A DNA stretch of 64,000 nt from Thiotrichales bacterium (GTDB lineage: Bacteria > Pseudomonadota > Gammaproteobacteria > Thiomicrospirales > Thiomicrospiraceae). Under the pieces are notes generated by a model. The model was not told the origin of the DNA, did not search any database, and saw only the letters and a program-made list of their open reading frames with translations. A program made the translations under genes and the position numbers. Below, piece after piece: positions 9,156 through 17,911 of this stretch. The stretch lies in assembly GCA_022759035.1 (NCBI GenBank), contig JAEMQD010000022.1, positions 24,647 to 88,646 of the forward strand, written 5' to 3'. Every line of letters starts with the position of its first letter. Within the stretch, counting starts at the first letter, position 1.

Positions 9156-9525
9156 GGCTATAGGTAGCGCTGTTGCGGTCGTTTTCCCAAACGGTGATCG
9201 CAGTAATACGAATGCGATCATCATTAATCTGTTGCGCTAGTTGCTCAAATAGGTAAAACGCAATGTTTTCTGCTGTTGGATTAAGCTGAGCATCGAAAGG
9301 AGGAATGTCATTTAGGTAAAAATGGTCTAGTTGATTTAACACCATTTTCCCTTTGCGTTTAATTTCTTTAAAGTCGATTAACATACCAACTTCGTTAAGT
9401 TCATGCCCACTTACGCTGATCGCAACTTTCCAATTGTGTCCGTGCAGGCGTTCACAATTACCTTCGTAGCCTCGTAATCTATGTGCCGCAGCGAATTCAA
9501 GATGGGTGGTTAAGGTAAATGCCAT
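9148..9525 (-). CDS. queD: 6-carboxy-5,6,7,8-tetrahydropterin synthase
   Basis: Second enzyme of queuosine/preQ0 synthesis, converting dihydroneopterin triphosphate to carboxytetrahydropterin (6-pyruvoyl-tetrahydropterin synthase fold). The zinc histidines are His15, His28 and His30, the catalytic Cys24 lies in NCERLHGHN, and LDHFYLND plus the C-terminal VWEN complete the signature. The 125 residues are typical. It overlaps the pilD start by eight bases, so the two may be coupled although they are functionally unrelated. queC, queE and queF are not in the window. Confidence 0.95.
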   Translation of the reverse strand: MAFTLTTHLEFAAAHRLRGYEGNCERLHGHNWKVAISVSGHELNEVGMLIDFKEIKRKGKMVLNQLDHFYLNDIPPFDAQLNPTAENIAFYLFEQLAQQINDDRIRITAITVWENDRNSATYSHD

Positions 9526-9568
9526 TGCATTACTCCAAATAACTCAATTCAATCTTGCCATTTTAACA

Positions 9569-10450
9569 TTAATGCGTGCGTTCTACGATGTACTGACAAA
9601 AATCACTCAATAGGTTAGATTGAATATGCATTTTTGATAGTGCTTCTCTAGCTAGTTGCGCATGTTTATTTGCTTCCTCTCGTGCTTCCTCTAAGCCTAA
9701 CAGACTAACAAAAGTTGTTTTTTGGTTGCGCTCATCGGAGCCTTGTGGTTTACCGAGGGTTTCAGAGGTTTGTGTTACGTCTAAAATATCATCTTGTATT
9801 TGAAAAGCTAATCCTAAGTGCGCGGCATAGACTTCTAGCGAGTGTAAAATCAATTCGCTTGCATGACTGGAGGCGATACCGCCTAAGCTAACGGCTGCTT
9901 CAATTAATGCACCAGTTTTTTGTTGATGAAGCTCTCTGAGTTCAGTTAAGGTTAGATTGGCATTTGTTGCACCCATGTCTTTCATTTGCCCAGCAACCAT
10001 GCCATTACCGCCAGCAGCACGTGCGACGACACGAACCATTTCTAATCGTTGTATAGAGGTAAGATGTGGCGCTTGTGCAAGCACTTCAAAGGCGAGGGCT
10101 TGTAATGCGTCGCCTACTAAAATAGCAGTAGCCTCATCGAAAGCAATATGCGTGGTGGGTTTGCCTCTTCGTAAGTCATCATCGTCCATGGCAGGAAGAT
10201 CATCATGGACAAGTGAATAGCAGTGAATAAGCTCCACAGCTGCTGCTGGTGCATCTAACATAGACAAAGGAACGCCTAAAGATTCGCCTACAGCATAGGT
10301 TAGTGATGGACGCAGGCGTTTTCCGGCTTCGAGTACACTGTAGTTCAATGCGTCAAACAGACGCTCAGGCATGGCATTTTTTCGCTGTGCAATAATGTCT
10401 TCTAATACAACGTTGATACGCTGTTGAAATGCGGCTAAGCGTTCTAACAT
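9569..10450 (-). CDS. ispA: Farnesyl diphosphate synthase
   Basis: Condenses IPP with DMAPP and GPP to give farnesyl diphosphate for ubiquinone and undecaprenyl phosphate. The first aspartate-rich motif is DDLPAMDDDD followed by LRRG, and the second is FQIQDDILD; AGKRLRP precedes them. The 293 residues match the short-chain synthase subfamily, and the two extra residues between the aspartates of the first motif are typical of bacterial FPPS. Neither xseB nor dxs flanks it, which is a departure from the common cluster. AGGA lies upstream at a somewhat long spacing. Confidence 0.96.
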   Translation of the reverse strand: MLERLAAFQQRINVVLEDIIAQRKNAMPERLFDALNYSVLEAGKRLRPSLTYAVGESLGVPLSMLDAPAAAVELIHCYSLVHDDLPAMDDDDLRRGKPTTHIAFDEATAILVGDALQALAFEVLAQAPHLTSIQRLEMVRVVARAAGGNGMVAGQMKDMGATNANLTLTELRELHQQKTGALIEAAVSLGGIASSHASELILHSLEVYAAHLGLAFQIQDDILDVTQTSETLGKPQGSDERNQKTTFVSLLGLEEAREEANKHAQLAREALSKMHIQSNLLSDFCQYIVERTH

Positions 10451-10574
10451 TTGGTTAATATTCCTAAGGTCGATTTTGGATGATCAAAATCAATATTAAT
10501 AACTACCCACGGCATGAGTCTACTTTCATTAGTAGCACTATTTTTTCTCATTATAGGTAAGTTGGTTAGCGATT

Positions 10575-10596
10575 AGCAAGCAGCGTGCTACTTGCT
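10575..10596. promoter_or_regulatory. 22-bp dyad upstream of glnE, possible operator
   Basis: The arms AGCAAG...CTTGCT enclose a second pair AGC-GT-GCT, giving nine paired positions, one C/A mismatch and a two-base centre. Such a tight centre argues for a protein-binding palindrome rather than an RNA hairpin. It lies 56 bases before the chosen glnE start, in the 200-base gap between ispA and glnE. Confidence 0.35.
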
Positions 10597-10652
10597 TTAT
10601 GGCATCGTTCGGTTGCACAATGACCTATGTTGTTATCTTAGAAGGGGTAGGC

Positions 10653-13367
10653 ATGTTTGCCCAAGCACTCATTACCGCACGTCGTCATTCGCAGTTTGTT
10701 CAGCAAAATTTAGATCGGTATCCTTCACTGTTATCTGAAGCCGATATGACCAGTTTGCCGTTAGGGAAAATGCGTCAACAAGCGCAAGAATACTTGGCAG
10801 CGGCGACCGATTTGTCTTCTTTTATGAAGCTTATTCGAACTTATCGTCGTTTACAGATGGTTCGTATTGCCGTGCGTGATTTGGCGCATCTTGCTGATGT
10901 CGATGAAACACTTCGAGATGCATCTGAATTAGCCGAAGTGCTTGTTTCGTTGACGTATGATTGGGTGTACAAGCAGCAAAGCATTAAATGGGGTACACCA
11001 GTTGGCGCGCAATCAGGAAAAATACAACAACTTATCATTTTAGGCATGGGCAAGCTGGGAGGCTATGAGCTAAATTATTCATCGGATATTGACTTGATTT
11101 TTGTCTTTCCTGAAAAAGGTGAAACAACAGGAACAGCACAGTCGATTTCGAATGATGAGTTTTTTGCTAAAGTCGGGCAACAATTGAATCAAATTTTGAA
11201 CAATGTTACCGAAGATGGCTTTGTTTTTCGAGTAGATATGCGCTTACGGCCATTTGGTAGCGCGGGGCAGCTTGTACACAATTTTGATGCTTTTGAACAG
11301 TACTATCAGTTACACGGACGCCCTTGGGAACGTTATGCCATGATTAAAGCGCGTGCGATAACGGGGAATCCAGAAGATATTGCAGAATTAGAACAAATGC
11401 TGCGACCATTTATTTATCGTCGTTATGTTGACTTTACAATGCTGGCTTCAATGCGCGACTTAAAACGCATGATTGCTTTAGAGGTTAATAAAAAAGGAGC
11501 AGATCGCGATATTAAGCTGGGAAGTGGCGGTATTCGCGAAATTGAATTCATTGCACAGGCCTTTCAGTTGGTGCATGGCGGTCAAGATGCTCGCTTGCGC
11601 GGACGCGCCTTAATGCCAATGTTGCAGATATTAGCTGAACGTCATTATTTAGCATTAGATGTGGTCGTGAAACTGCTTGCGGCCTACAGATTTTTACGAG
11701 AACTAGAAAACCATTTACAGATGTGGCTGGATCAACAAACACATCTTTTGCCTACAGATTCGACCCGTTTGGCTTTGCTTGCCGAGTCTATGCAGTTTCA
11801 AACGGTTGATGCCTTTTTATCTGAGCTTGCCACACATAGAACGTTTGTTGCACAGCAATTTTCACAGGTTTTGGGTGAGGACAAAGTCGAAGAAGTGGAT
11901 GCTTGGTCCGAGTTGTGGCAATCACCAGAGACCGCAGCAATTAACGCAGTAGATGATGAAAAGGGTTGGCGTGCGCAATTGTCCGATTTTTTAGCTTCTC
12001 GCAAGATTATGCTGCTAAGCAATGAGGCGAGAGAGCGGTTAAATGGTGTCATGCCTTTGTTGCTTGCAGAAATTGCATCGCGCGCTGCTGGGCGTCTTCA
12101 AGTGCTTAAACGGATTCTTGCGATTGTACAGGCTATTCTTAACCGCAGTGCTTATTTAGTATTGTTGCGTGAAAGCGCGCAGGCACGAATACATCTAGTA
12201 GAGTTGTGTGCAGCCAGTCCATGGTTAACTGAGTATATTGTTCAGCAGCCTGCGTTATTAGATCAACTATTAGATGAAAGGCAGTTATATGCGCCCTTGT
12301 CTAAAGCTGCGTTGCATGAAGAACTGTCGCATCAGTTGGTCGATGTTGAAGATGAAGAGCGTTTTATGGATGCGCTGCGTCGATTTAAACATGCACAAGT
12401 CTTTAAAGTGGCAGCTTCAGATATCATGGGTAAATTGCCCTTAATGAAGGTGAGTGATTATCTTACTTGGATTGCAGAAGCAATTGTTTCGCATGCCTTA
12501 AACAGAGCTTGGACAACGATGGTGGATAAGCATGGTAAACCTGCGGGCATGTCGTCGGATAGGATACCAATGGTGATCGTCGGCTTTGGCAAGCTTGGCG
12601 GGTTGGAGTTAGGGTATGGTTCTGATCTCGATATGGTTTACTTGTCCGACGAGCAACTTGATCCGCAAGCAATGACAGAAGGCGCAAGGCCGATAGATAA
12701 TACGGTCTTTTTTGCCAAGTTAGGACAGAAACTCTCTAGTTTGTTAACGACTAATGTTTTATCGGGCATTGCTTATGAAGTCGATATGCAATTGCGCCCA
12801 CATGGTGCTTCTGGTGTATTGGTTCCCACCTTGGCTGGTTTTTTTCGTTATGAACGTGAACAGGCTTGGATTTGGGAACATCAGGCGCTGATTAGAACCA
12901 GAGCAATTGCGGGTGATTCGGCACTAATGGCTCGTTTTGAACAAGAACGTGCGACTTTCTTAAGTCAACCAAGAGATGTTGCTGTTTTGAAAGAAGCGGT
13001 TGTTTCGATGCGTCAAAAAATGCGAACGCACTTGGATAAGTCAACTGAGCAGAGTATGGATATAAAGCAAGGCGCCGGCGGTATTATTGATATTGAGTTT
13101 ATGGTTCAGTTCTGGGTGTTGCAATATGCTGCTAGTCATCCAAATTTAGTAGTTTATAGTGACAACATGCGCCAAATAACCACCATGATCGCGGAAGGCA
13201 TTTTGTCGGAAGAAGATGGTAACGTATTAATGCAGGCGTATCAGCACTATCGTGCTTTGGGGCATCGTTATGCGTTGGCGCAACAATCAGTTGATCATAT
13301 CGATCTGACGCAGGTTCAACCTTATCGAGCACAAGTTATTGCGCTTTGGGAACGTACCTTTGCGTGA
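10653..13367 (+). CDS. glnE: Bifunctional glutamine synthetase adenylyltransferase/adenylyl-removing enzyme
   Basis: Controls glutamine synthetase by adding AMP or removing it, in response to PII and glutamine. The two nucleotidyltransferase domains are clear: GMGKLGGYELNYSSDIDL near residue 131 (adenylyl-removing) and GFGKLGGLELGYGSDLD near residue 643 (adenylylating), each followed by a long helical region. The ATG at 10653 is chosen because AAGGGG lies just upstream and MFAQAL resembles a normal start; an upstream ATG at 10599 lacks a ribosome site. This gives 904 residues. It ends at a terminator shared with infA. No glnA or glnB is nearby. Confidence 0.96.
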   Translation: MFAQALITARRHSQFVQQNLDRYPSLLSEADMTSLPLGKMRQQAQEYLAAATDLSSFMKLIRTYRRLQMVRIAVRDLAHLADVDETLRDASELAEVLVSLTYDWVYKQQSIKWGTPVGAQSGKIQQLIILGMGKLGGYELNYSSDIDLIFVFPEKGETTGTAQSISNDEFFAKVGQQLNQILNNVTEDGFVFRVDMRLRPFGSAGQLVHNFDAFEQYYQLHGRPWERYAMIKARAITGNPEDIAELEQMLRPFIYRRYVDFTMLASMRDLKRMIALEVNKKGADRDIKLGSGGIREIEFIAQAFQLVHGGQDARLRGRALMPMLQILAERHYLALDVVVKLLAAYRFLRELENHLQMWLDQQTHLLPTDSTRLALLAESMQFQTVDAFLSELATHRTFVAQQFSQVLGEDKVEEVDAWSELWQSPETAAINAVDDEKGWRAQLSDFLASRKIMLLSNEARERLNGVMPLLLAEIASRAAGRLQVLKRILAIVQAILNRSAYLVLLRESAQARIHLVELCAASPWLTEYIVQQPALLDQLLDERQLYAPLSKAALHEELSHQLVDVEDEERFMDALRRFKHAQVFKVAASDIMGKLPLMKVSDYLTWIAEAIVSHALNRAWTTMVDKHGKPAGMSSDRIPMVIVGFGKLGGLELGYGSDLDMVYLSDEQLDPQAMTEGARPIDNTVFFAKLGQKLSSLLTTNVLSGIAYEVDMQLRPHGASGVLVPTLAGFFRYEREQAWIWEHQALIRTRAIAGDSALMARFEQERATFLSQPRDVAVLKEAVVSMRQKMRTHLDKSTEQSMDIKQGAGGIIDIEFMVQFWVLQYAASHPNLVVYSDNMRQITTMIAEGILSEEDGNVLMQAYQHYRALGHRYALAQQSVDHIDLTQVQPYRAQVIALWERTFA

Positions 13368-13372
13368 ATGAA

Positions 13373-13395
13373 AAAACCGCTTAATTAGCGGTTTT
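13373..13395. terminator. Bidirectional terminator glnE / infA
   Basis: The stem AAAACCGC (13373-13380) pairs with GCGGTTTT (13388-13395) around a seven-base loop TTAATTA. A-rich and T-rich flanks on both sides suit termination in both directions between the convergent genes. Confidence 0.85.
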
Positions 13396-13407
13396 AATGA
13401 TTGCGCA

Positions 13408-13626
13408 TTATTTAACGCGGAAGGTAATTCTACCTTTTGTTAAATCGTAAGGTGTTAATTCTACTTTCACCTTATCACCCGCTAAAATACGGATGTAGTT
13501 TTTACGCATTTTTCCAGAAATATGTGCCAAAACAGAGTGTCCGTTTTCAAGCGTTACGCGGAACATGGTGTTCGGTAGCACTTCGCTAACCGTGCCTTCA
13601 AATTCGATGACGTCTTCTTTGCTCAT
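13408..13626 (-). CDS. infA: Translation initiation factor IF-1
   Basis: Binds the ribosomal A site during initiation (S1-type OB fold). The 72 residues begin [13 protein letters not shown] and include the near-invariant [12 protein letters not shown] and VELTPYDL segments. The open frame continues upstream of the ATG, but the extra residues do not belong to the family and include the promoter, so the start at 13626 is chosen. It stands alone rather than in a ribosomal protein cluster, as is often seen for IF-1 copies in betaproteobacteria, where some genomes carry two. Confidence 0.97.
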   Translation of the reverse strand: MSKEDVIEFEGTVSEVLPNTMFRVTLENGHSVLAHISGKMRKNYIRILAGDKVKVELTPYDLTKGRITFRVK

Positions 13627-13663
13627 TTGCCCAAAGCCGATAATGTATAAATTATAATCTGCC

Positions 13664-13669
13664 ATTATA
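13664..13669 (-). promoter_or_regulatory. -10 element of infA
   Basis: A perfect TATAAT reads on the minus strand 38 bases upstream of the infA start. The -35 region is poor (TGCAAA at 16 bases). A second TATAAT at 13651-13656 lies too close to have a matching -35. Confidence 0.45.
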
Positions 13670-13800
13670 GCGAATGTGCACAAACTTTGCACCGAAAATA
13701 TTTTACAATGAATGGCTTGTGATGTTGTCTTGGCGCTGGCATACTGATAGCCGTTAAATTTTAACCTTAATCGCCTAGTTTGATAATAAAGGATACGACA

Positions 13801-14274
13801 ATGCAAATTCGCACCCCAGCTTTATTGCTTTTGGTTGCTTCTATTGGTTTGGCTGCATGTTCTGCTTCGGCACCTTCTGGTAGTATCTATAAGTCGGGTG
13901 AGGCGCTGAAGCCGCAAGAGGTTAAGTTGGCAAAACTGCTTTCAGTTCGTGTTGTGCAGATTGAAACTTCTTCCAACACGAATACGGGCGCAATTGCAGG
14001 TGGTGCAATTGGCGGTGTTGCAGGGTCACAAATGGGGTCGGGTAGGGGTTCTGAAGCGTTATTGGGCGGGCTAATTGGTGCTACTGTTGGCGCGATTGCA
14101 GGATCTGCAACTGAAAAGATGGCGAACAAATCGGATGCTTTGGAATTGACGGTTAAAATGGATGACACGGGGCAAATTATGTCAATTGTTCAAGCAAGTG
14201 ATGAAACTTTCACTGCCGGTCAACAAGTGCGCGTGTTGATTCAAGGCGGCAAGTATCGCGTTGCACCTTATTAA
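13801..14274 (+). CDS. Glycine-zipper outer-membrane lipoprotein (SlyB/PcP-like)
   Basis: A 157-residue predicted lipoprotein: a hydrophobic signal of 19 residues ends in the lipobox LAAC with Cys20 as the lipidated residue. The middle (about 65-105) is a glycine zipper rich in GAIAGG, GGVAG and GGLIGA repeats, the hallmark of SlyB/Pal cross-reacting lipoproteins. A C-terminal domain of about 45 residues ends in [15 protein letters not shown], typical of the family. The ATG at 13801 has AAGGA at seven bases. The exact role is unknown; SlyB-type proteins are linked to envelope integrity. A small unknown gene follows directly. Confidence 0.88.
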   Translation: MQIRTPALLLLVASIGLAACSASAPSGSIYKSGEALKPQEVKLAKLLSVRVVQIETSSNTNTGAIAGGAIGGVAGSQMGSGRGSEALLGGLIGATVGAIAGSATEKMANKSDALELTVKMDDTGQIMSIVQASDETFTAGQQVRVLIQGGKYRVAPY

Positions 14275-14298
14275 TTGATGACAAGAGAAGTTAATATC

Positions 14299-14619
14299 AT
14301 GCAAATCCAAAAAGATTGTGCGGATCAGCAAGTTGTTCAACGGCTAGATGCTGTTTTAGCTGAAGTAGGTGGTGGCTTGGCACCTTTTGATCCTTATTTA
14401 CACTGGTCTCTGAATAAGCGTTGCTGCTTTTTTTCGATTGAGGCTGCGCAGGTTGTGCGAGAGTATGCAGGCGGCTTGACGGTTGTTTGTGTAGAGAACG
14501 TGTTTTATATAGCACGTCGTTTCATGAATACGCGGGGTTGGTTCTGGTCTTGCGTTGCGTTATTAAATGCACAAGCAGATGATCACATGCTCGTTACCAT
14601 GATGGATGGCGCGGCCTAA
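14299..14619 (+). CDS. Hypothetical protein after the lipoprotein
   Basis: About 107 residues with no recognised family. It has an adjacent cysteine pair in NKRCCFF, several aromatic residues in a compact C-terminal half (NTRGWFWSC) and no signal peptide. The frame is open from a TTG at 14275, but GAGAAG eight bases before the ATG at 14299 supports that start. It is in the same direction as the lipoprotein, 24 bases behind it, and is followed by a hairpin, so the pair is probably one short operon. Confidence 0.6.
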   Translation: MQIQKDCADQQVVQRLDAVLAEVGGGLAPFDPYLHWSLNKRCCFFSIEAAQVVREYAGGLTVVCVENVFYIARRFMNTRGWFWSCVALLNAQADDHMLVTMMDGAA

Positions 14620-14633
14620 TTAGCAGCAGCACA

Positions 14634-14661
14634 GTAGATAAAAGCGATTTGTTTTATCTAC
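14634..14661. terminator. Hairpin between convergent genes
   Basis: A ten-pair stem, GTAGATAAAA (14634-14643) with TTTTATCTAC (14652-14661), around an eight-base loop. It lies between the small plus-strand gene and the end of cheY. There is no long U tract and the stem is AT-rich, so termination is plausible but not certain. Confidence 0.55.
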
Positions 14662-14681
14662 TTATGCATCAGTGCGCGTTA

Positions 14682-15044
14682 TTAGATAACGCGCTGGATT
14701 GTTGCTAACAGCTTTTCTGGGCTAAAAGGCTTAACAATCCAACCTGTCGCTCCTGCTGCTTTACCTTTGCCTTTCATATCATCTGATGATTCTGTTGTTA
14801 AACAGATGATTGGTGTCATGCGGTAATTACCAAGTGCGCGTAGTTTTGTTGTTAATTCAATGCCGCCCATGTTTGGCATGTTAATATCGGTCAGAACCAG
14901 ATCAAATTGAGTGCCATTAGCTTTGCTCAATGCATCAACACCGTCTTCAGCTTCAGTAACATCATAGCCAGCGCTTTTTAACGTCATCGCTACCATTTGG
15001 CGCATAGATTTTGAATCGTCAACCGCTAAAATCTTTTTAGCCAT
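14682..15044 (-). CDS. cheY: Single-domain response regulator, CheY type
   Basis: A 120-residue receiver domain with no output domain. The acidic pair Asp9/Asp10, phospho-acceptor Asp53 (VLTDINMPN), switch Thr83 (CLTTES) and Lys105 (VKPFSPEKL) are all in place, so it should be phosphorylated by the adjacent CheA. Its start overlaps the STAS gene by eight bases and it is the last gene of a four-gene chemosensory operon. Its output target (flagellar switch, type IV pilus motor or other) is not encoded here. Confidence 0.93.
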   Translation of the reverse strand: MAKKILAVDDSKSMRQMVAMTLKSAGYDVTEAEDGVDALSKANGTQFDLVLTDINMPNMGGIELTTKLRALGNYRMTPIICLTTESSDDMKGKGKAAGATGWIVKPFSPEKLLATIQRVI

Positions 15045-15258
15045 TATTTACTCCTAAAAATAACAATTCGTTTTGAACATTGTCGGATAAGTCAGACAGT
15101 TCAATTTTTTCTTCTTTAAGTAAGCCTAAAATAATTTGTGCACCTGCCGTATCAATTTTTTCAACGGACTTAATTTGTGCCTTGATATCTTCCAACGCGA
15201 TGAATTGATCAAAGCGTTCTTTGTCATTCATGATACTTTTGTAGGTTAACTCTTCCAT
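15037..15258 (-). CDS. Short STAS-domain protein
   Basis: Only 73 residues. The core IDTAGAQIILGLL and the late ELLFLGV segment match STAS/anti-sigma-factor-antagonist domains, in which the Ser/Thr of the D(S/T)xG motif can be phosphorylated. It is shorter than the usual 95-110 residues and seems to lack the first strand or so. GAGAG precedes the ATG. It sits between cheW and cheY and overlaps cheY, a position that STAS genes take in several chemosensory operons. The assignment is by motif and context; the partner kinase is unknown. Confidence 0.75.
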   Translation of the reverse strand: MEELTYKSIMNDKERFDQFIALEDIKAQIKSVEKIDTAGAQIILGLLKEEKIELSDLSDNVQNELLFLGVNNG

Positions 15259-15265
15259 TGTGGCA

Positions 15266-15700
15266 TTACTCTCTAAAGAAGTCTATTTTATCAATATCCG
15301 TTAAAATTACCATGCGTTCATCAATAGAAACTAGGCCCTCAACAAAAACATTACGTGCTTCATTGTCTTTTTTTGGTGCGGGTTGCATTTCTGCCATATT
15401 CGCGAACTCAGTATTTGAAACAGAATCTACAACGATGCCAACCACTTTGGTCTTGCCATTGTTTTCAACGCGCAAGACAATAATCACGCCAGCATCGTCA
15501 TGGTAGTCGAAAAACATTTTTCTTAAATCAAAAATGGGCACAACCGAGCCGCGTAGGTTAATGACTCCTAGTGTCCAGTCTGGAGCGTTAGGAATGGGCG
15601 TGCATTTTTCTACATCTTTGATTTCTTGAATACGCAGAATATCAACGCCATAGACTTCGTCATTGAGCATAAATGTAAGTAGTTGTTTATTATCTTCCAT
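15266..15700 (-). CDS. cheW: Chemotaxis coupling protein CheW
   Basis: SH3-like scaffold that links CheA to receptors. The family signatures are seen in FMLNDEVYGVDILRIQEI, the conserved GVINLRGSVVPIFDL and the C-terminal MVILTDIDK. There are two close ATGs; AGAGG is only one base from 15706 but seven from 15700, so 15700 (MEDNKQ, 144 residues) is preferred. It follows the cheA stop by eleven bases. No methyl-accepting receptor gene is nearby, so the receptors must be encoded elsewhere. Confidence 0.94.
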   Translation of the reverse strand: MEDNKQLLTFMLNDEVYGVDILRIQEIKDVEKCTPIPNAPDWTLGVINLRGSVVPIFDLRKMFFDYHDDAGVIIVLRVENNGKTKVVGIVVDSVSNTEFANMAEMQPAPKKDNEARNVFVEGLVSIDERMVILTDIDKIDFFRE

Positions 15701-15711
15701 TGTCATGCCTC

Positions 15712-17715
15712 TTATTCGATTTCGTGTGATAGTTCAGTTAAATCAAGAATCATCGCCACACGGCCATCTCCCATAATGGTAGCGCCAGAAATCCCATTTA
15801 CTTTACGATAATTCGTATCTAATGATTTGATAACGACTTGTTGTTGGCTTTCTAAGCTATCGACGAAGACACCGAATCGTTTGTCACCATTTTCGACGAC
15901 AACAAGCAACCCATCAGTAAGCTGTGTTTTACCTTGAGGGCGTGCAAAGAACTCATTCAAGCGTACAATCGGAATGTAAACATCCCGCAGTCGGTAAAGG
16001 AATGTGCCTTTAACACTTTTAATGTTTTCTACAGAGGGAAGTACTGATTCGACAATAGATGCGAGTGGGAAAATATAAGTCTCTTCCCCAACTTTAGCAA
16101 GTTGCCCATCTAGAATGGCGAGTGTGAGGGGTAAGCGAATGGTGAATACCGAGCCTTTGCCTTGCTCGGTTTGCACTTCAATTGTTCCGCCTAATTCACG
16201 AATGTTTCTACGAACCACGTCCATGCCCACGCCGCGTCCAGATATGTCTGTTACGGCATCAGCAGTTGAAAAGCCAGCGTGGAAAATAAGATCGATATTT
16301 TCTTTTTCTGTAATCACCTGGTTTTCTGTCAAAATGCCTGCTTCAATTGCTTTTTGGCGTACTTTATCTAAGCGAATGCCAGCACCGTCGTCTTTGATCT
16401 GAATAACGATATTACCGCCAGCATGAAAAGCGGATAAGCGAACGGTTCCTTTGCGCGGTTTGCCACTGGCTTCGCGAACGTCTGGTTTTTCGATACCATG
16501 ATCCACAGAGTTTCGGATAATATGTACGAGCGGGTCGGTCAGCTTTTCTAGTACCGTTTTGTCAACTTCAGTATTCTCGCCTTCGAGAATAAGTTCAATA
16601 TCTTTTTCTAGTTTTGCGCTAACATCATGCACAATACGCGGCATACGATTAAAGGCAAAGCTAATTGGCATCATACGAATGGACATGACCGATTCTTGCA
16701 TGGCACGAGTATGCCGTTCAATGTCAATAAGCCCTTCTTTAAGCTCATCAGCCCATGGTGCATTCATTTGATCTGCAAGTAAACCAAATCGAGATAACAT
16801 AGACTGGGCAATTACTAATTCACCAACCATGTCGACCATTTGGTCGATTTTACTAATGGATACGCGAATAGAACTTTCTTGTTTTTCTACTACTGCAGTA
16901 GTAGGTGTTTTTGTCGCAGCGGTAGCGCTAGCTGTGCTCGCTGCTACTACTTGTTGCGTTGCTGCGCTAGTCGCAGTTGTTGATTGCTTGCTTGCTTCTG
17001 CTTGTATGGCGGCAATGCTGACATGGCAGCTGTCGTCATCAAGCCATTCAAAGACTTCATTCACATCTTCTAGTGATACTTCGCCTTCAATAACGACATT
17101 GAAAGCAATTAAACAGTGTTCTACTTGTAATGGATTGCCAGCATTGAGGTGAGTGGTGATATGGGTTCTTGATGCACCTTCAATCCTGCTTAGCTCATGC
17201 AAGAGCTTGAGTAAATCAATGCCAGAAGAAAAGTAATCATCGCTTGGCGAAAGATGGATTTGGTAGCCTGTTGTGACATCGGTTTCGGTTGTTGCATTTG
17301 AGGCTGCACTGTTATCATTTTGTGTTGCATTACCCAAAATGGCTTCTAGTTTTTCTTCCATTGCCTTAACTTGCGTCATGTCAATGCTGGCACCGTTTTG
17401 GTATGCATCTAAAATGACACGTAATACGTCAACAGATTGTAATAATGCTTCTCTATTTTCCGTTGTGACATTGCGTTTTCCAGAACGCATTTCATCGAGT
17501 AACGTTTCTAAAATATGCGTAAGATGAATAAGCTCTGAAAAACCAAATGTTCCTGCACCGCCTTTCATCGAGTGTGCGGCGCGGAAAATGGTATTAACGA
17601 CTTCAGTATCTGGTGTCCCTTCTGGCAGGGTAAGGAGATTTGACTCCATTGCGGCCAAGCCTTCGAAGCTTTCTTCTAAGTAGGTTTGGCGAAAAACCTG
17701 CATTAATTCATCCAT
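15712..17715 (-). CDS. cheA: Chemotaxis histidine kinase CheA
   Basis: Receptor-coupled kinase that phosphorylates CheY. The 667 residues contain an HPt domain with His48 (RAAHSMKGG), a middle region (about 150-230) resembling a receiver-docking domain, an Ala/Thr-rich linker (about 235-275), the dimerisation helices, the ATPase with N box HIIRNSVDHG, DDGAGI and GRGVGMDVV, and a CheW-like C-terminal domain (about 530-660). GGAGA precedes the start. It is the first gene of cheA-cheW-STAS-cheY. The adaptation enzymes CheR and CheB are missing from the locus. Confidence 0.96.
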   Translation of the reverse strand: MDELMQVFRQTYLEESFEGLAAMESNLLTLPEGTPDTEVVNTIFRAAHSMKGGAGTFGFSELIHLTHILETLLDEMRSGKRNVTTENREALLQSVDVLRVILDAYQNGASIDMTQVKAMEEKLEAILGNATQNDNSAASNATTETDVTTGYQIHLSPSDDYFSSGIDLLKLLHELSRIEGASRTHITTHLNAGNPLQVEHCLIAFNVVIEGEVSLEDVNEVFEWLDDDSCHVSIAAIQAEASKQSTTATSAATQQVVAASTASATAATKTPTTAVVEKQESSIRVSISKIDQMVDMVGELVIAQSMLSRFGLLADQMNAPWADELKEGLIDIERHTRAMQESVMSIRMMPISFAFNRMPRIVHDVSAKLEKDIELILEGENTEVDKTVLEKLTDPLVHIIRNSVDHGIEKPDVREASGKPRKGTVRLSAFHAGGNIVIQIKDDGAGIRLDKVRQKAIEAGILTENQVITEKENIDLIFHAGFSTADAVTDISGRGVGMDVVRRNIRELGGTIEVQTEQGKGSVFTIRLPLTLAILDGQLAKVGEETYIFPLASIVESVLPSVENIKSVKGTFLYRLRDVYIPIVRLNEFFARPQGKTQLTDGLLVVVENGDKRFGVFVDSLESQQQVVIKSLDTNYRKVNGISGATIMGDGRVAMILDLTELSHEIE

Positions 17716-17809
17716 TCAAGGTCTCTCCAATTGCTTGGTTAAGCACGTTTTAGTGGTATTTGCTTAATGTTGTTGTGTGTTACGGTTTAGATGTTTTGTA
17801 GCAGTTTCA

Positions 17810-17838
17810 ATTATAACGTTTTCTTAAGTTAAAAACAG
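17810..17838 (-). promoter_or_regulatory. Candidate promoter of the che operon
   Basis: On the minus strand a perfect TATAAT (17810-17815) lies about 95 bases upstream of cheA, with a poor -35 (CTGTTT) at 17 bases. It looks like a sigma-70 site; I see no sigma-28 flagellar-type site (TAAA...GCCGATAA) in the 196-base gap between the che operon and the upstream ABC exporter. Confidence 0.4.
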
Positions 17839-17911
17839 ATATTCGCTATGAATTATGCGCAATTCGGCGTTTTCATTCTGCTTAAAAAGTATTCCTCTTT
17901 CTGTTATCGGT

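Noticed and set aside
13627..13806. N-terminal extension of infA up to 13806
   Set aside because: IF-1 is a 72-residue protein and the extra region contains the infA -10 element and the upstream region of the divergent lipoprotein gene.
16829..17152. Plus-strand Ala/Val-rich open frame in cheA
   Set aside because: It is the shadow of the low-complexity Ala/Thr linker of CheA on the opposite strand.
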